This document shows, piece by piece, positions 1 through 6,818 of a stretch of DNA of 7,143 bases. This stretch comes from an uncultured Eubacteriales bacterium (GTDB lineage: Bacteria; Bacillota; Clostridia; Oscillospirales; Acutalibacteraceae), in NCBI GenBank assembly GCA_902462035.1, contig CABQAC010000111.1, forward strand, positions 1 through 7,143, in the 5' to 3' direction. Numbering within the stretch: position 1 is the stretch's first letter; every line of letters starts with the position of its first letter. The notes under the pieces were generated by a model. The model worked only from the letters and a program-made list of their open reading frames with translations, ran no database searches and was not told the DNA's origin. A program made the translations under genes and the position numbers.

Positions 1-2248
1 GGATCTGCAGAAAGCCGGCGTCAACGCCGCATACGCGCCGGACGCCGTGTCGCCGGTGCCGGACAAGGTGTTGGTGCTGGAAGGAGGCCTGTCGGCCGGG
101 GTGGAATACCCCGGCGCGGGCTTTTCGCTGATCACCCACGGCACTGTGGCCAAACGCAAGCTGCCCCGCCGCAAAATCAAGCACGGCCAGGATATCCAAA
201 GCCTTTCGGAGCTGTCGGTGGGGGATTATGTCGTCCACTCGATCCATGGAATCGGCATTTTTCAGGGGATTCATAAAATCGAAATGCAGGGCATTGTCAA
301 AGATTATATCAAAATCCAGTACGCCAAAATGGACACGTTGTACGTACCGGTTACCCAGCTTGACATGGTGGCCAAGTACATCGGCCCCCGGGAGGATTCC
401 GCGGTCAGGCTGCACCGGCTGGGCGGAACCGAATGGCAGAAGACCAAGGCGCGGGTGCGGGCGGCGGTCAAGGATATCGCCCAGGAACTCATCCGCCTGT
501 ACGCGGACCGGATGCAATCGAAAGGCCATGCTTTTCCGGAAGACACCGACTGGCAGCGGGATTTTGAAGCCCATTTTGAATATACCGAAACCGAAGACCA
601 GCTTCGCTGCATTGAAGAGATTAAAAGCGATATGACCAGCACGGCGCCTATGGACCGGCTGCTGTGCGGCGACGTGGGTTTCGGCAAAACCGAAGTGGCG
701 CTGCGCGCCGCATTCAAATGCGTAACCGATTCCAAGCAGTGCGCGCTGCTGGTACCCACCACCATTTTGGCGTGGCAGCATTTCCAAACGGTGCTGCGCA
801 GGATGGAGGGGTTTCCAGTGCGGGTGGGGCTTTTGTCGCGTTTCCGTTCCCCCAAGCAGCAGGAGGAGACCATCCGCCAGCTGCGCCGGGGCGAGCTGGA
901 CCTGGTGGTGGGCACCCACCGGCTGGTGCAGAAAGACGTGCGGTTCCACGACTTGGGCCTGGTGATCATTGACGAAGAACAGCGCTTTGGGGTGGCCCAA
1001 AAGGAAAAACTGAAGGAACTGTGTAAAAACGTGGACGTGCTGACCTTGTCCGCCACGCCCATCCCCCGCACGCTTAATATGGCGCTGTCCGGCATCCGGG
1101 ATATGTCGGTGCTGGAGGAAGCGCCCCAGGACCGGCATCCGGTCCAGACATACGTGCTGGAACACGACCAGGGCATCATCAACGACGCCATCCGCCGGGA
1201 ATTGCGCCGGGGCGGCCAGGTATATTACCTGCACAACCGGGTGGAAACCATCGAGCGGGTGGCGGCGCGCATCCAGCAGAATATTCCGGAGGCGTCCATC
1301 GGCATCGCCCACGGCAAGATGGGGGAGGAAGAACTCTCCGAGGTGTGGCGCAAGCTGCTGGAACAGGAAGTCGACGTGCTGGTATGCACCACCATCATCG
1401 AAACCGGGGTGGATGTGCCGAACTGCAACACGCTGATTATCGAAAACGCCGACCACATGGGCCTTTCCCAACTGCATCAGCTGCGGGGACGGGTGGGGCG
1501 GTCTTCCCGCCGGGCGTTTGCGTATTTTACCTTTACCCGGGGCAAGGTACTGTCCGAAATCTCCCAAAAGCGGTTGTCAGCCATCCGGGAATTTACCGAA
1601 TTTGGTTCCGGTTTCCGCATTGCCATGCGGGATATGGAGATCCGCGGCGCGGGCAATGTGCTGGGCGCCCAGCAGCATGGGCATATGGAATCGGTGGGTT
1701 ACGACATGTACTTAAAGCTGCTGGACGAGGCAGTCGCGGTGGAGAAGGGCGAGAAGCCCGCGCCGGTTGATACCGAATGTCTGGTGGATTTGCAGATTGA
1801 GGCCCATATTCCGGAGGAATATATTCCCAACCTGCACCAACGGCTGGATATTTACCGCCGCATTGCGGATATCCGCAGCGAAGAGGACGCCGCCGACGTG
1901 GTGGACGAACTGATCGACCGGTTTGGCGAACCGCCTGTCTCGGTGCTGGGGCTGGTGGATGTGGCCCAACTGCGCAACATGGCCGCGGCTTTGGGCGTGT
2001 ACGAGATCAAGCAGACCGAAGGCCGGGTGCTGCTGTACCAGCAGCGCATCGACAAAGAGGAGATCTCCCGCCTGATCGCCGCCATGAAGGGGCGGGTGCT
2101 GGTCAGCGCGGGCAGCAAGCCGTACCTTTCGGTGCGCCTGCAGGGCCACGGCGTACTGGAGGAATTGAAGGATGTGCTGGCGATGATGGCCGGTCCGGCC
2201 ATCATCGCGGGAAATCCCGCTGGACAAAAGGCTGCAAAACGTGTATAA
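1..2248 (+). CDS. mfd: Transcription-repair coupling factor Mfd, C-terminal part (5' end outside window)
   Basis: Mfd is a DNA translocase that binds stalled RNA polymerase, pushes it off the template and recruits UvrA for nucleotide excision repair. The reading frame is open from base 2, so the gene begins upstream; GTG at 47 is an internal codon. About 748 residues are visible, compared with roughly 1150 in the family, so the UvrB-like N-terminal modules are missing. Visible in order: the conserved LEGGLSAG stretch; the RNA-polymerase-interacting (CarD-like) module, with VGDYVVHSIHGIG near 215-255; Walker A GDVGFGKT (668-691); DEEQ box (971-982); SATPIPRT (1049-1072); the RGRVGR arginine-finger motif (1484-1501); and the C-terminal D7 domain from about 1780. 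The core motifs are intact. The last ~21 residues, starting MMAGPAIIAG, look unconserved and are encoded by palindromes plus the next gene's promoter. The stop codon TAA (2246-2248) lies inside that promoter's -10 box. Confidence 0.97.
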   Translation, partial: DLQKAGVNAAYAPDAVSPVPDKVLVLEGGLSAGVEYPGAGFSLITHGTVAKRKLPRRKIKHGQDIQSLSELSVGDYVVHSIHGIGIFQGIHKIEMQGIVKDYIKIQYAKMDTLYVPVTQLDMVAKYIGPREDSAVRLHRLGGTEWQKTKARVRAAVKDIAQELIRLYADRMQSKGHAFPEDTDWQRDFEAHFEYTETEDQLRCIEEIKSDMTSTAPMDRLLCGDVGFGKTEVALRAAFKCVTDSKQCALLVPTTILAWQHFQTVLRRMEGFPVRVGLLSRFRSPKQQEETIRQLRRGELDLVVGTHRLVQKDVRFHDLGLVIIDEEQRFGVAQKEKLKELCKNVDVLTLSATPIPRTLNMALSGIRDMSVLEEAPQDRHPVQTYVLEHDQGIINDAIRRELRRGGQVYYLHNRVETIERVAARIQQNIPEASIGIAHGKMGEEELSEVWRKLLEQEVDVLVCTTIIETGVDVPNCNTLIIENADHMGLSQLHQLRGRVGRSSRRAFAYFTFTRGKVLSEISQKRLSAIREFTEFGSGFRIAMRDMEIRGAGNVLGAQQHGHMESVGYDMYLKLLDEAVAVEKGEKPAPVDTECLVDLQIEAHIPEEYIPNLHQRLDIYRRIADIRSEEDAADVVDELIDRFGEPPVSVLGLVDVAQLRNMAAALGVYEIKQTEGRVLLYQQRIDKEEISRLIAAMKGRVLVSAGSKPYLSVRLQGHGVLEELKDVLAMMAGPAIIAGNPAGQKAAKRV
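2180..2208. repeat. 29-bp near-perfect palindrome at the 3' end of mfd
   Basis: The arms are GCGATGATGGCCGG (2180-2193) and CCGGCCATCATCGC (2195-2208), fully complementary around one central T at 2194. The element lies in the coding sequence for the poorly conserved tail of Mfd and ends 12 bases before the -35 box of the downstream promoter. There is no T-run, so it does not read as an intrinsic terminator. With a start site predicted near 2256, its centre falls at about -62, a usual position for a dimeric DNA-binding regulator. The symmetry is seen directly; the operator role is inference. Confidence 0.6.
2207..2220. repeat. 14-bp palindrome abutting the -35 box
   Basis: Arms GCGGGA (2207-2212) and TCCCGC (2215-2220) flank an AA spacer. 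It overlaps the larger palindrome by two bases and ends immediately before the TGGACA -35 hexamer. Its centre is about 19.5 bp from the centre of the first palindrome, close to two helical turns. It could be a second half of a regulatory site, a small hairpin in the mfd mRNA, or chance in GC-rich sequence. Confidence 0.4.
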
Positions 2249-2249
2249 T
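2221..2249 (+). promoter_or_regulatory. Sigma-A-type promoter for the foldase lipoprotein gene
   Basis: A -35 box TGGACA (2221-2226, five of six consensus bases) is separated by exactly 17 bases from a perfect -10 box TATAAT (2244-2249). The predicted start site is near 2256, giving a leader of about 44 bases before the ATG at 2300. The promoter lies inside the last codons of mfd, and its -10 box contains the mfd stop codon, so the lipoprotein gene need not rely on mfd read-through. Two palindromes sit directly upstream. Confidence 0.75.
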
Positions 2250-2299
2250 CCAAATATTGCAGTAAATCGCCGTTTTGGTTCGGCATAGGAGGAAATAAA

Positions 2300-3334
2300 A
2301 TGAAAAAAGTGAAACGCATCGTCGCTTCTCTTCTGGCTGCGGGACTGATCCTTTCCGCCACTGCGTGCAACAAGGTCGGCTCCTGGGCCATCAAGCAAGA
2401 GGATTTCGAGGTTCCCGTAGGCGCGTATATCATGTATTTGTATAGCGCCTATGTCAACGCGTCTTCCCAAGTGGCGGACACCAGCGCGTCTCCCCTGGGT
2501 CAAAAGGTGGAGGATACCGACGCTACGCAGTGGATCATCAACGAAGCGCTGTCTTCCAGCGCCGAACTGATTGCCCTGCACAATATGTGCAAGACCGCTA
2601 ATATTGCCCTGACCAACGAGGAAAAGTCCAGCATCCAGTCTTCGGTGGACAACAATTGGGACACCAACGGCGATGTGTACAACGCCATGGGCGTTTCCAA
2701 GGAATCGCTGAAGACCATGTCGGAATACACCGCGCTTTCCAAAAAGCTGTTCCAGTCCATTTATGGAGAGGGCGGGGCCAAGGCGGTTGCCACGGCGGAT
2801 ATCGAAAAATATTATTACGAGCATTACACAACCTTTAAGTATATCTCTGTTTCCCTGAAGGACTCGTCCGGCAACGCTTTCTCCCAGGAGGACAAGGACA
2901 AGACCAAGGCGGACTTGCAAAAGTATCTGGATTCCTATCTGGCGGGCAAGACGTTCAGCGAAGTAACCAACGATTACAATGCGGCCCATCCCAACGCCAC
3001 GGTGACCGGCCGCGAAGTGGTCACCGACCTGGAGGTTGCGGGTTACACCGAGGAACTGACCAAAGCGCTGAAGGATCTAAAGGCCGGGGAAGGGACCGTC
3101 GTAACCTCTGGCAGCTATATGTACCTGCTGTTCAAGTACGACATCACCAAGGAAAAGACCTATCTGGACGAAAACAAGAGCACGGTCCTGACGGGTATGA
3201 AGGGCGACGAGTTCAACGCTTCTATTGACGAAGAAGTCAAGAAAGTGGTGTATGAGAAGAACGACGGGGCCATCAATAAATATTCCCCCAGCTGGCTGGA
3301 GGGTGTGATCAGGGCCAACGCCGCCTCTGACTAA
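2300..3334 (+). CDS. PrsA/SurA-like peptidyl-prolyl isomerase lipoprotein (diverged foldase)
   Basis: Probable membrane-anchored chaperone helping exported proteins fold outside the membrane. The 344-residue product starts with a basic n-region (MKKVKR), a hydrophobic segment and a lipobox-like ATAC, giving lipidated Cys23. A helical, SurA-N-like region follows, with many Asn/Ser/Thr residues. Residues ~179-283 resemble the parvulin fold: an FKYISVSL first strand, a helix with YLAGKTFSEVTNDYN, then ALKDLKAGEGTVVTSGSYMYLLFKY, matching the usual 'lk.Geis.pv.t..Gyhi.kv' end. The histidine-containing first-strand motif of active parvulins is absent, so isomerase activity is doubtful and a pure chaperone role is possible. 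The start is supported by AGGAGG at 2287-2292, seven bases before the ATG. A prsA-type gene directly after mfd is a familiar arrangement in Clostridia. It has its own promoter and terminator, so it is probably monocistronic. Confidence is high for an exported lipoprotein and moderate for the family. Confidence 0.8.
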   Translation: MKKVKRIVASLLAAGLILSATACNKVGSWAIKQEDFEVPVGAYIMYLYSAYVNASSQVADTSASPLGQKVEDTDATQWIINEALSSSAELIALHNMCKTANIALTNEEKSSIQSSVDNNWDTNGDVYNAMGVSKESLKTMSEYTALSKKLFQSIYGEGGAKAVATADIEKYYYEHYTTFKYISVSLKDSSGNAFSQEDKDKTKADLQKYLDSYLAGKTFSEVTNDYNAAHPNATVTGREVVTDLEVAGYTEELTKALKDLKAGEGTVVTSGSYMYLLFKYDITKEKTYLDENKSTVLTGMKGDEFNASIDEEVKKVVYEKNDGAINKYSPSWLEGVIRANAASD

Positions 3335-3350
3335 AATATAAGACCTGTAG

Positions 3351-3380
3351 CCGCCCTGGCGTTATGCCGGGGCGGTTTTT
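3351..3380 (+). terminator. Intrinsic terminator after the foldase gene
   Basis: CCGCCCTGGC (3351-3360) pairs with GCCGGGGCGG (3366-3375) as a 10-bp stem with one G-T pair and a GTTAT loop, followed directly by five T's and then GTTT. It begins 16 bases after the stop codon and precedes the mrp promoter, so the two genes are insulated from each other. Confidence 0.92.
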
Positions 3381-3417
3381 GTTTGCGGTTTGTGGCATCC
3401 TAAGCAGGGGTCCGTCG

Positions 3418-3446
3418 TTGACAAAGCGGAACAGCGGCATTATAAT
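3418..3446 (+). promoter_or_regulatory. Full-consensus sigma-A promoter for mrp
   Basis: TTGACA (3418-3423) and TATAAT (3441-3446) are both perfect consensus hexamers with the optimal 17-base spacer. The predicted start site is near 3453, giving a leader of about 76 bases that contains the 10-bp palindrome GCGGGCCCGC (3474-3483). It sits 38 bases after the preceding terminator. Sequence alone predicts strong, probably constitutive transcription. Confidence 0.88.
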
Positions 3447-3528
3447 TTTTATGTATACGTCTCGCTTTGGATTGCGGGCCCGCCGCGGGAGTTGCGGCAA
3501 TGATCAAAATGGAAAGCAAGGGTTGAAG

Positions 3529-4362
3529 ATGAACGAGCAAGAACAATGTACGCACAACTGCGAAAGCTGCGGGGCGGATTGCCCCTCCAGGACGCAGGGG
3601 ATACCGAAGGAGAAATTAAATGAAATGAGCCAGGTCAAGCGCGTAATCGGCGTGGTCAGCGGCAAGGGCGGCGTGGGCAAGTCGCTGGTCACCTCCATGC
3701 TGGCGGTCTTGATGAACCGGCGGGGTTACCGCGCCGCAGTGCTGGACGCCGACGTGACCGGCCCGTCCATCCCCCGGATGTTTGGCGTGCGCGAACGCGC
3801 CAAAGGCAACGAATTGGGGCTTTTTCCCGCCGAAACCTCTTCGGGGATTAAGCTCATGTCCATCAACCTCCTGCTTGAAAACGAGGAAGATCCGGTCGTA
3901 TGGCGCGGCCCCATCATCGCGGGCACGGTCAAGCAGTTCTGGACCGACGTGGTTTGGGACCAGGTGGATTATATGTTTGTGGACATGCCTCCCGGTACCG
4001 GCGATGTGCCGCTGACCGTATTTCAAAGCCTGCCGGTGGACGGTATTGTTGTGGTTACTTCGCCACAAGAGCTGGTTTCGATGATCGTGGCCAAGGCGGT
4101 GAATATGGCAAAGCTGATGAATGTTCCGGTGTTGGGCCTGGTGGAAAATTACAGCTATACCGTCTGTCCGGACTGCGGCAAACGTATCCCGCTGTTCGGC
4201 GCATCCAAAGCGGAGGAGACGGCCGCCCAGTTCGGGCTGCCGCTGCTGGCGCAAATTCCGTTGGATCCGTCGGTGGCCGCAGCCTGCGACGAGGGTAAAG
4301 TGGAAACGGTACCGGGCGAATGGATGAACCGCGCGGCGGATCTGCTGGAACAGCTTCGCTGA
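3529..4362 (+). CDS. mrp: Mrp/NBP35-family P-loop ATPase, iron-sulfur cluster carrier (ApbC-like)
   Basis: Cytosolic homodimeric ATPase of the SIMIBI/MinD superfamily, which in characterised relatives holds a bridging [4Fe-4S] cluster and passes it to apoproteins. The 277-residue product has an N-terminal cysteine cluster C-x3-C-x2-C-x3-C (Cys7, 11, 14, 18), deviant Walker A GKGGVGKS (45-52), the DADVTGPSIP signature (73-82), VDMPPGTGD (151-159), and the cluster-binding CPDC (Cys213/Cys216) before GKRIPLFG. All expected motifs are intact and the length fits short Firmicute forms. I chose the ATG at 3529 because AAGGG lies six bases upstream and the family's Cys-rich N-terminus begins there. 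The frame is open back to an ATG at 3364, but that codon lies within the preceding terminator and upstream of the promoter. The gene has its own consensus promoter. No other Fe-S assembly gene is adjacent, so targets cannot be read from context. Confidence 0.93.
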   Translation: MNEQEQCTHNCESCGADCPSRTQGIPKEKLNEMSQVKRVIGVVSGKGGVGKSLVTSMLAVLMNRRGYRAAVLDADVTGPSIPRMFGVRERAKGNELGLFPAETSSGIKLMSINLLLENEEDPVVWRGPIIAGTVKQFWTDVVWDQVDYMFVDMPPGTGDVPLTVFQSLPVDGIVVVTSPQELVSMIVAKAVNMAKLMNVPVLGLVENYSYTVCPDCGKRIPLFGASKAEETAAQFGLPLLAQIPLDPSVAAACDEGKVETVPGEWMNRAADLLEQLR

Positions 4363-4383
4363 CGCGGGGCGCGCCTCTTTTAT

Positions 4384-4497
4384 TCTGGGGGCGTCCCGCC
4401 TAGAACCATCATAGGATGGAAAGCGGAGGGCGGATAGGCGCGAAGCCTAACGCCCGCAAAAGGGGTTTTCCGCAGCCAAAAGGAGAGAATTCCTTGG
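4384..4497 (+). promoter_or_regulatory. Structured intergenic region / candidate cis-regulatory RNA or dispersed repeat upstream of the EAL gene
   Basis: Within the 198-base gap after mrp there is a close series of hairpins. One has GGCG/CGCC arms (4390-4393 with 4397-4400). A second has CCATC/GATGG (4406-4410 with 4415-4419) and an ATAG loop. A longer two-part stem pairs GGGCG with CGCCC (4428-4432 with 4451-4455) and TAGGC with GCCTA (4435-4439 with 4445-4449). A fourth has CCAA..GGA/TCC-TTGG (4476-4497). GCGG at 4423-4426 can also pair with CCGC at 4470-4473, enclosing the long stem. I do not recognise it as a known riboswitch; in particular it lacks the conserved core of c-di-GMP-I RNA. 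A weak GGGG-CGCG-CCTC stem with TTTTATTC at 4366-4384 may partly terminate mrp. No convincing promoter is seen in the gap. Folds were judged by eye. Confidence 0.4.
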
Positions 4498-4553
4498 TTA
4501 TGTTCTATCATAAATACGCCATATGCGGCGCTCGCGGCAAGACGGGAAAGTGA
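4494..4553 (+). CDS. Possible 19-codon upstream ORF / leader peptide
   Basis: An AAGGAG (4480-4485) lies eight bases before TTG at 4494, opening a frame that passes through ATG at 4500 and encodes (M)VMFYHKYAICGARGKTGK. The TGA at 4551-4553 shares its last base with the AGGAGG (4553-4558) that serves the downstream c-di-GMP gene. The ribosome binding site and TTG both fall in the hairpin at 4476-4497. This layout would allow translational coupling or attenuation, but an ORF this short can arise by chance and I recognise no homologue. Confidence 0.2.
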   Translation: MVMFYHKYAICGARGKTGK

Positions 4554-4560
4554 GGAGGCC

Positions 4561-6807
4561 ATGAAGAAGTTTTCGCACAAAAACTTTTTGGCTTTTCTAG
4601 CGGTCATCCTCATATCATTGGCGGTAACCTATTGCGGAACCGCTGTATACACCCGGTCCGTTTCCAGCAGCCTGCAGGATGAAATCATCGTTTCCCTGGG
4701 GGAAATTTCCGAAAAAAGTGCCGACACCATCCGCAAAGAGATACGGTCCGGCGTTAACGAGCTGAGTGATGTGGCGCTGCTGATCGGTCAGCTGGAGGAA
4801 TTTGAGCCGGAGAAAATTTTGAACCGGTTGAAATCGGTGCTGAAGAACAACGATTACAAGCGGTTTGGAATCATCCTGCCCGACGGTACGGCTTATACCA
4901 CCGACCATCAGAATATGAATTTAGCGGACCGGCCCTATTTTCAAAGCGGAATGCAGGGCAACACCGGCGTTTCGGACACCCTGACGGACAAAATCGGCGG
5001 TGAAGATATCAATGTTTACAGCGCGCCGGTTATTCGGGACGGCGCCATTATTGGCGTGCTGTTTGCCACCTACAGCACGGAAAATTACCAGTCAACCCTG
5101 GAAACCCGCTTCTTTGCCGGCGCGGGCTATTCGTATGTGGTCAAAAGCAACGGGGACTCGGTGGTTGCGTCCAACCATCCGGAAAGTTTTCCGGACTTTC
5201 AAAACGTCCTGGGTTCGCTGCGGATGGCTTCGCCCGACAACGAAGGCGTGGCACAACAGCTGCAAGAAGAAATGGGACAGAATAAAAGCGGCTGCCTCCG
5301 TTTTTGGAACAAGGCGGACAAATATATGTACTACCTTCCGCTGGGCGTTAACGACTGGTACCTGTTGATGGTAGTACCCGCCACGGCGGTGGAAGGCAAA
5401 ATGAACCGGGTGGTAGGGTGGTCTTACTTGCTGGGCGGCGTGCTGACCGGCCTTTATTCCCTGCTGCTTTTTTATGTGCTGGCGACAAACGCCAAAAACC
5501 GGCGCCAACTGGAACAAATCGCGTTTGTGGACGAATTGACCGGCGGCATGTCGATCAGCAAGTTCAAAGCGGCCGCCGCGGATCAATTGGCGCAAAATGA
5601 CGGCAGGCGGTGGGCCGTTGCCTGCTTGGATGTGGATCAATTTAAATATATCAACGACGTGTTCGGGTACCAGGAGGGCAACGATGCCATCTTGTATTTG
5701 TACCGGCACTTGCTGGCAAGGCTCGGCCAGGAGGAACAGCTGGCCCATATCAGCGGGGATCATTTCGCGATGCTGCTGTCCTTCGCGGACCATGCGGCGT
5801 TGGAAGAACGGATCAGCCGCATTTGCAGGGAACCACGGATTAGGAAAACGCAAAGGGAGAACCAGTACGAACTGATCCTGTCGGTGGGAGTATACGAGGT
5901 GGAGGACCGGCGCCTGGATGTGGACGCCATGATGGACCGGGCGGAAATCGCGCGGAAAACGATCAAGGGGCGGCATCCGTCGAGCTATGCCTTTTTTGAC
6001 GAAACCCTCCGCAGCAAGCTCATTCAGGAGAAGAAACTGGAAAACCGGATGGGGCCGGCGCTTGCGAACGGGGAATTTGTGGCTTATTTTCAGCCCCAAT
6101 ACCGGGTGGCCGATTCGGCCCTGACCGGGGCCGAGGCACTGGTGCGCTGGGTGACGCCAGACGGGAATATTATTCCCCCGGGGCAATTTGTTCCCTTGTT
6201 TGAGAGCAACGGGTTTATCACCGAATTGGATAAGGCTATTTTCCGGCAGGTATGCCAGCGGATCCGCCAATGGATGGATAAGGGGTACCCGGTGGTGCCC
6301 GTCTCGGTCAACTTATCGCGGCTGCACCTGTACCATCCCGATTTTATCGAGGAGTACTGCCGCATTCGGGAGGAATTCAGCATTCCGGCCCGCCTGATTC
6401 AATTGGAGATTACCGAAAATATGGTGTTCGACAGCCCTGCGTTGCTCACCGGCATGATCGCGCGGATGAGGTCGCAAGGGTTTGCGGTGCTGATGGACGA
6501 TTTCGGCACGGGTTATTCCTCTTTGAATATGCTCAAAGATATTCCGGTGGATGTGCTGAAATTGGATAAGGGGTTTATCGAGGGCGCGGCGGACTCCCCC
6601 AAGGGGCGGCAAATCATCGCCAGCGTCATACGTCTGGCCCAGTCGCTCCAAATCAAAGTCGTGGCTGAAGGAATCGAGACGGAGGAAGAATTTTGTTTTC
6701 TTCGGGAGGTCGGCTGCGACGAGATTCAGGTTTTTTATTTTGCGCGGCCTATGCCTGCGGAAGAATATGAAATGCTGCTGCAGGAACAGCCGGACAAATC
6801 CTCGTAA
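4561..6807 (+). CDS. Membrane-bound dCache-GGDEF-EAL protein, predicted c-di-GMP phosphodiesterase
   Basis: A 748-residue sensor enzyme of c-di-GMP turnover. Order: transmembrane helix ~9-30; extracytoplasmic double-Cache sensor ~31-280 (with ADRPYF and a later APVIRDGAIIGVLFATY strand); transmembrane helix ~287-307; GGDEF domain ~318-485; EAL domain ~500-740. The GGDEF domain keeps DVDQFKYINDVFGYQEGNDA (from 357), but the signature is SGDHF at 398-402 and no RxxD inhibitory site precedes it, so cyclase activity is probably lost and a GTP-binding allosteric role is possible. The EAL domain keeps EAL (525-527), Asn584, Glu616 and Glu619 of EITEN, DDFGTG (646-651), Lys667, Glu703 of AEGIET and Gln723, so hydrolysis of c-di-GMP to pGpG is expected. 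QVFYF replaces the more common QGYxF. AGGAGG (4553-4558) is only two bases from the ATG; pairing through GAGG (4552-4555) gives a more normal five. No clear promoter is visible, so read-through from mrp is possible. The sensor ligand cannot be read from sequence. Confidence 0.93.
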   Translation: MKKFSHKNFLAFLAVILISLAVTYCGTAVYTRSVSSSLQDEIIVSLGEISEKSADTIRKEIRSGVNELSDVALLIGQLEEFEPEKILNRLKSVLKNNDYKRFGIILPDGTAYTTDHQNMNLADRPYFQSGMQGNTGVSDTLTDKIGGEDINVYSAPVIRDGAIIGVLFATYSTENYQSTLETRFFAGAGYSYVVKSNGDSVVASNHPESFPDFQNVLGSLRMASPDNEGVAQQLQEEMGQNKSGCLRFWNKADKYMYYLPLGVNDWYLLMVVPATAVEGKMNRVVGWSYLLGGVLTGLYSLLLFYVLATNAKNRRQLEQIAFVDELTGGMSISKFKAAAADQLAQNDGRRWAVACLDVDQFKYINDVFGYQEGNDAILYLYRHLLARLGQEEQLAHISGDHFAMLLSFADHAALEERISRICREPRIRKTQRENQYELILSVGVYEVEDRRLDVDAMMDRAEIARKTIKGRHPSSYAFFDETLRSKLIQEKKLENRMGPALANGEFVAYFQPQYRVADSALTGAEALVRWVTPDGNIIPPGQFVPLFESNGFITELDKAIFRQVCQRIRQWMDKGYPVVPVSVNLSRLHLYHPDFIEEYCRIREEFSIPARLIQLEITENMVFDSPALLTGMIARMRSQGFAVLMDDFGTGYSSLNMLKDIPVDVLKLDKGFIEGAADSPKGRQIIASVIRLAQSLQIKVVAEGIETEEEFCFLREVGCDEIQVFYFARPMPAEEYEMLLQEQPDKSS

Positions 6808-6818
6808 AAAAAGAATCG

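Noticed and set aside
2180..2220. Intrinsic terminator for mfd formed by the palindromes
   Set aside because: No T-run follows, translation continues through the element for another 26 bases, and a promoter begins right after it.
1712..2989. 425-codon open frame on the minus strand across mfd and the foldase gene
   Set aside because: It runs antisense to two well-supported genes, resembles no family I know, and is expected from codon bias in GC-rich DNA.
3364..3528. Longer N-terminus for Mrp starting at the ATG at 3364
   Set aside because: That ATG lies inside the preceding terminator and upstream of the consensus promoter; the extra 55 residues do not resemble the family, whose Cys-rich start matches the ATG at 3529.
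4384..4500. c-di-GMP-I or c-di-GMP-II riboswitch in front of the EAL gene
   Set aside because: The GGCGCGAAGCCTAA stretch superficially recalls the class I core, but the other conserved segments and the helix order are absent.
4499..4514. A -10 box (TATCAT or CATAAA) for an EAL-gene promoter
   Set aside because: No -35-like hexamer lies 16-18 bases upstream, so I do not call a promoter.
4380..4613. 77-codon minus-strand frame over the intergenic gap
   Set aside because: It overlaps the EAL start antisense, and its sequence is better explained by the inverted repeats beneath it; kept only as a hint of a repeat element.
5092..6270. 392-codon minus-strand frame inside the EAL gene
   Set aside because: It is fully antisense to conserved GGDEF and EAL domains and has a shadow-like composition rich in Pro, His, Gln and Arg.
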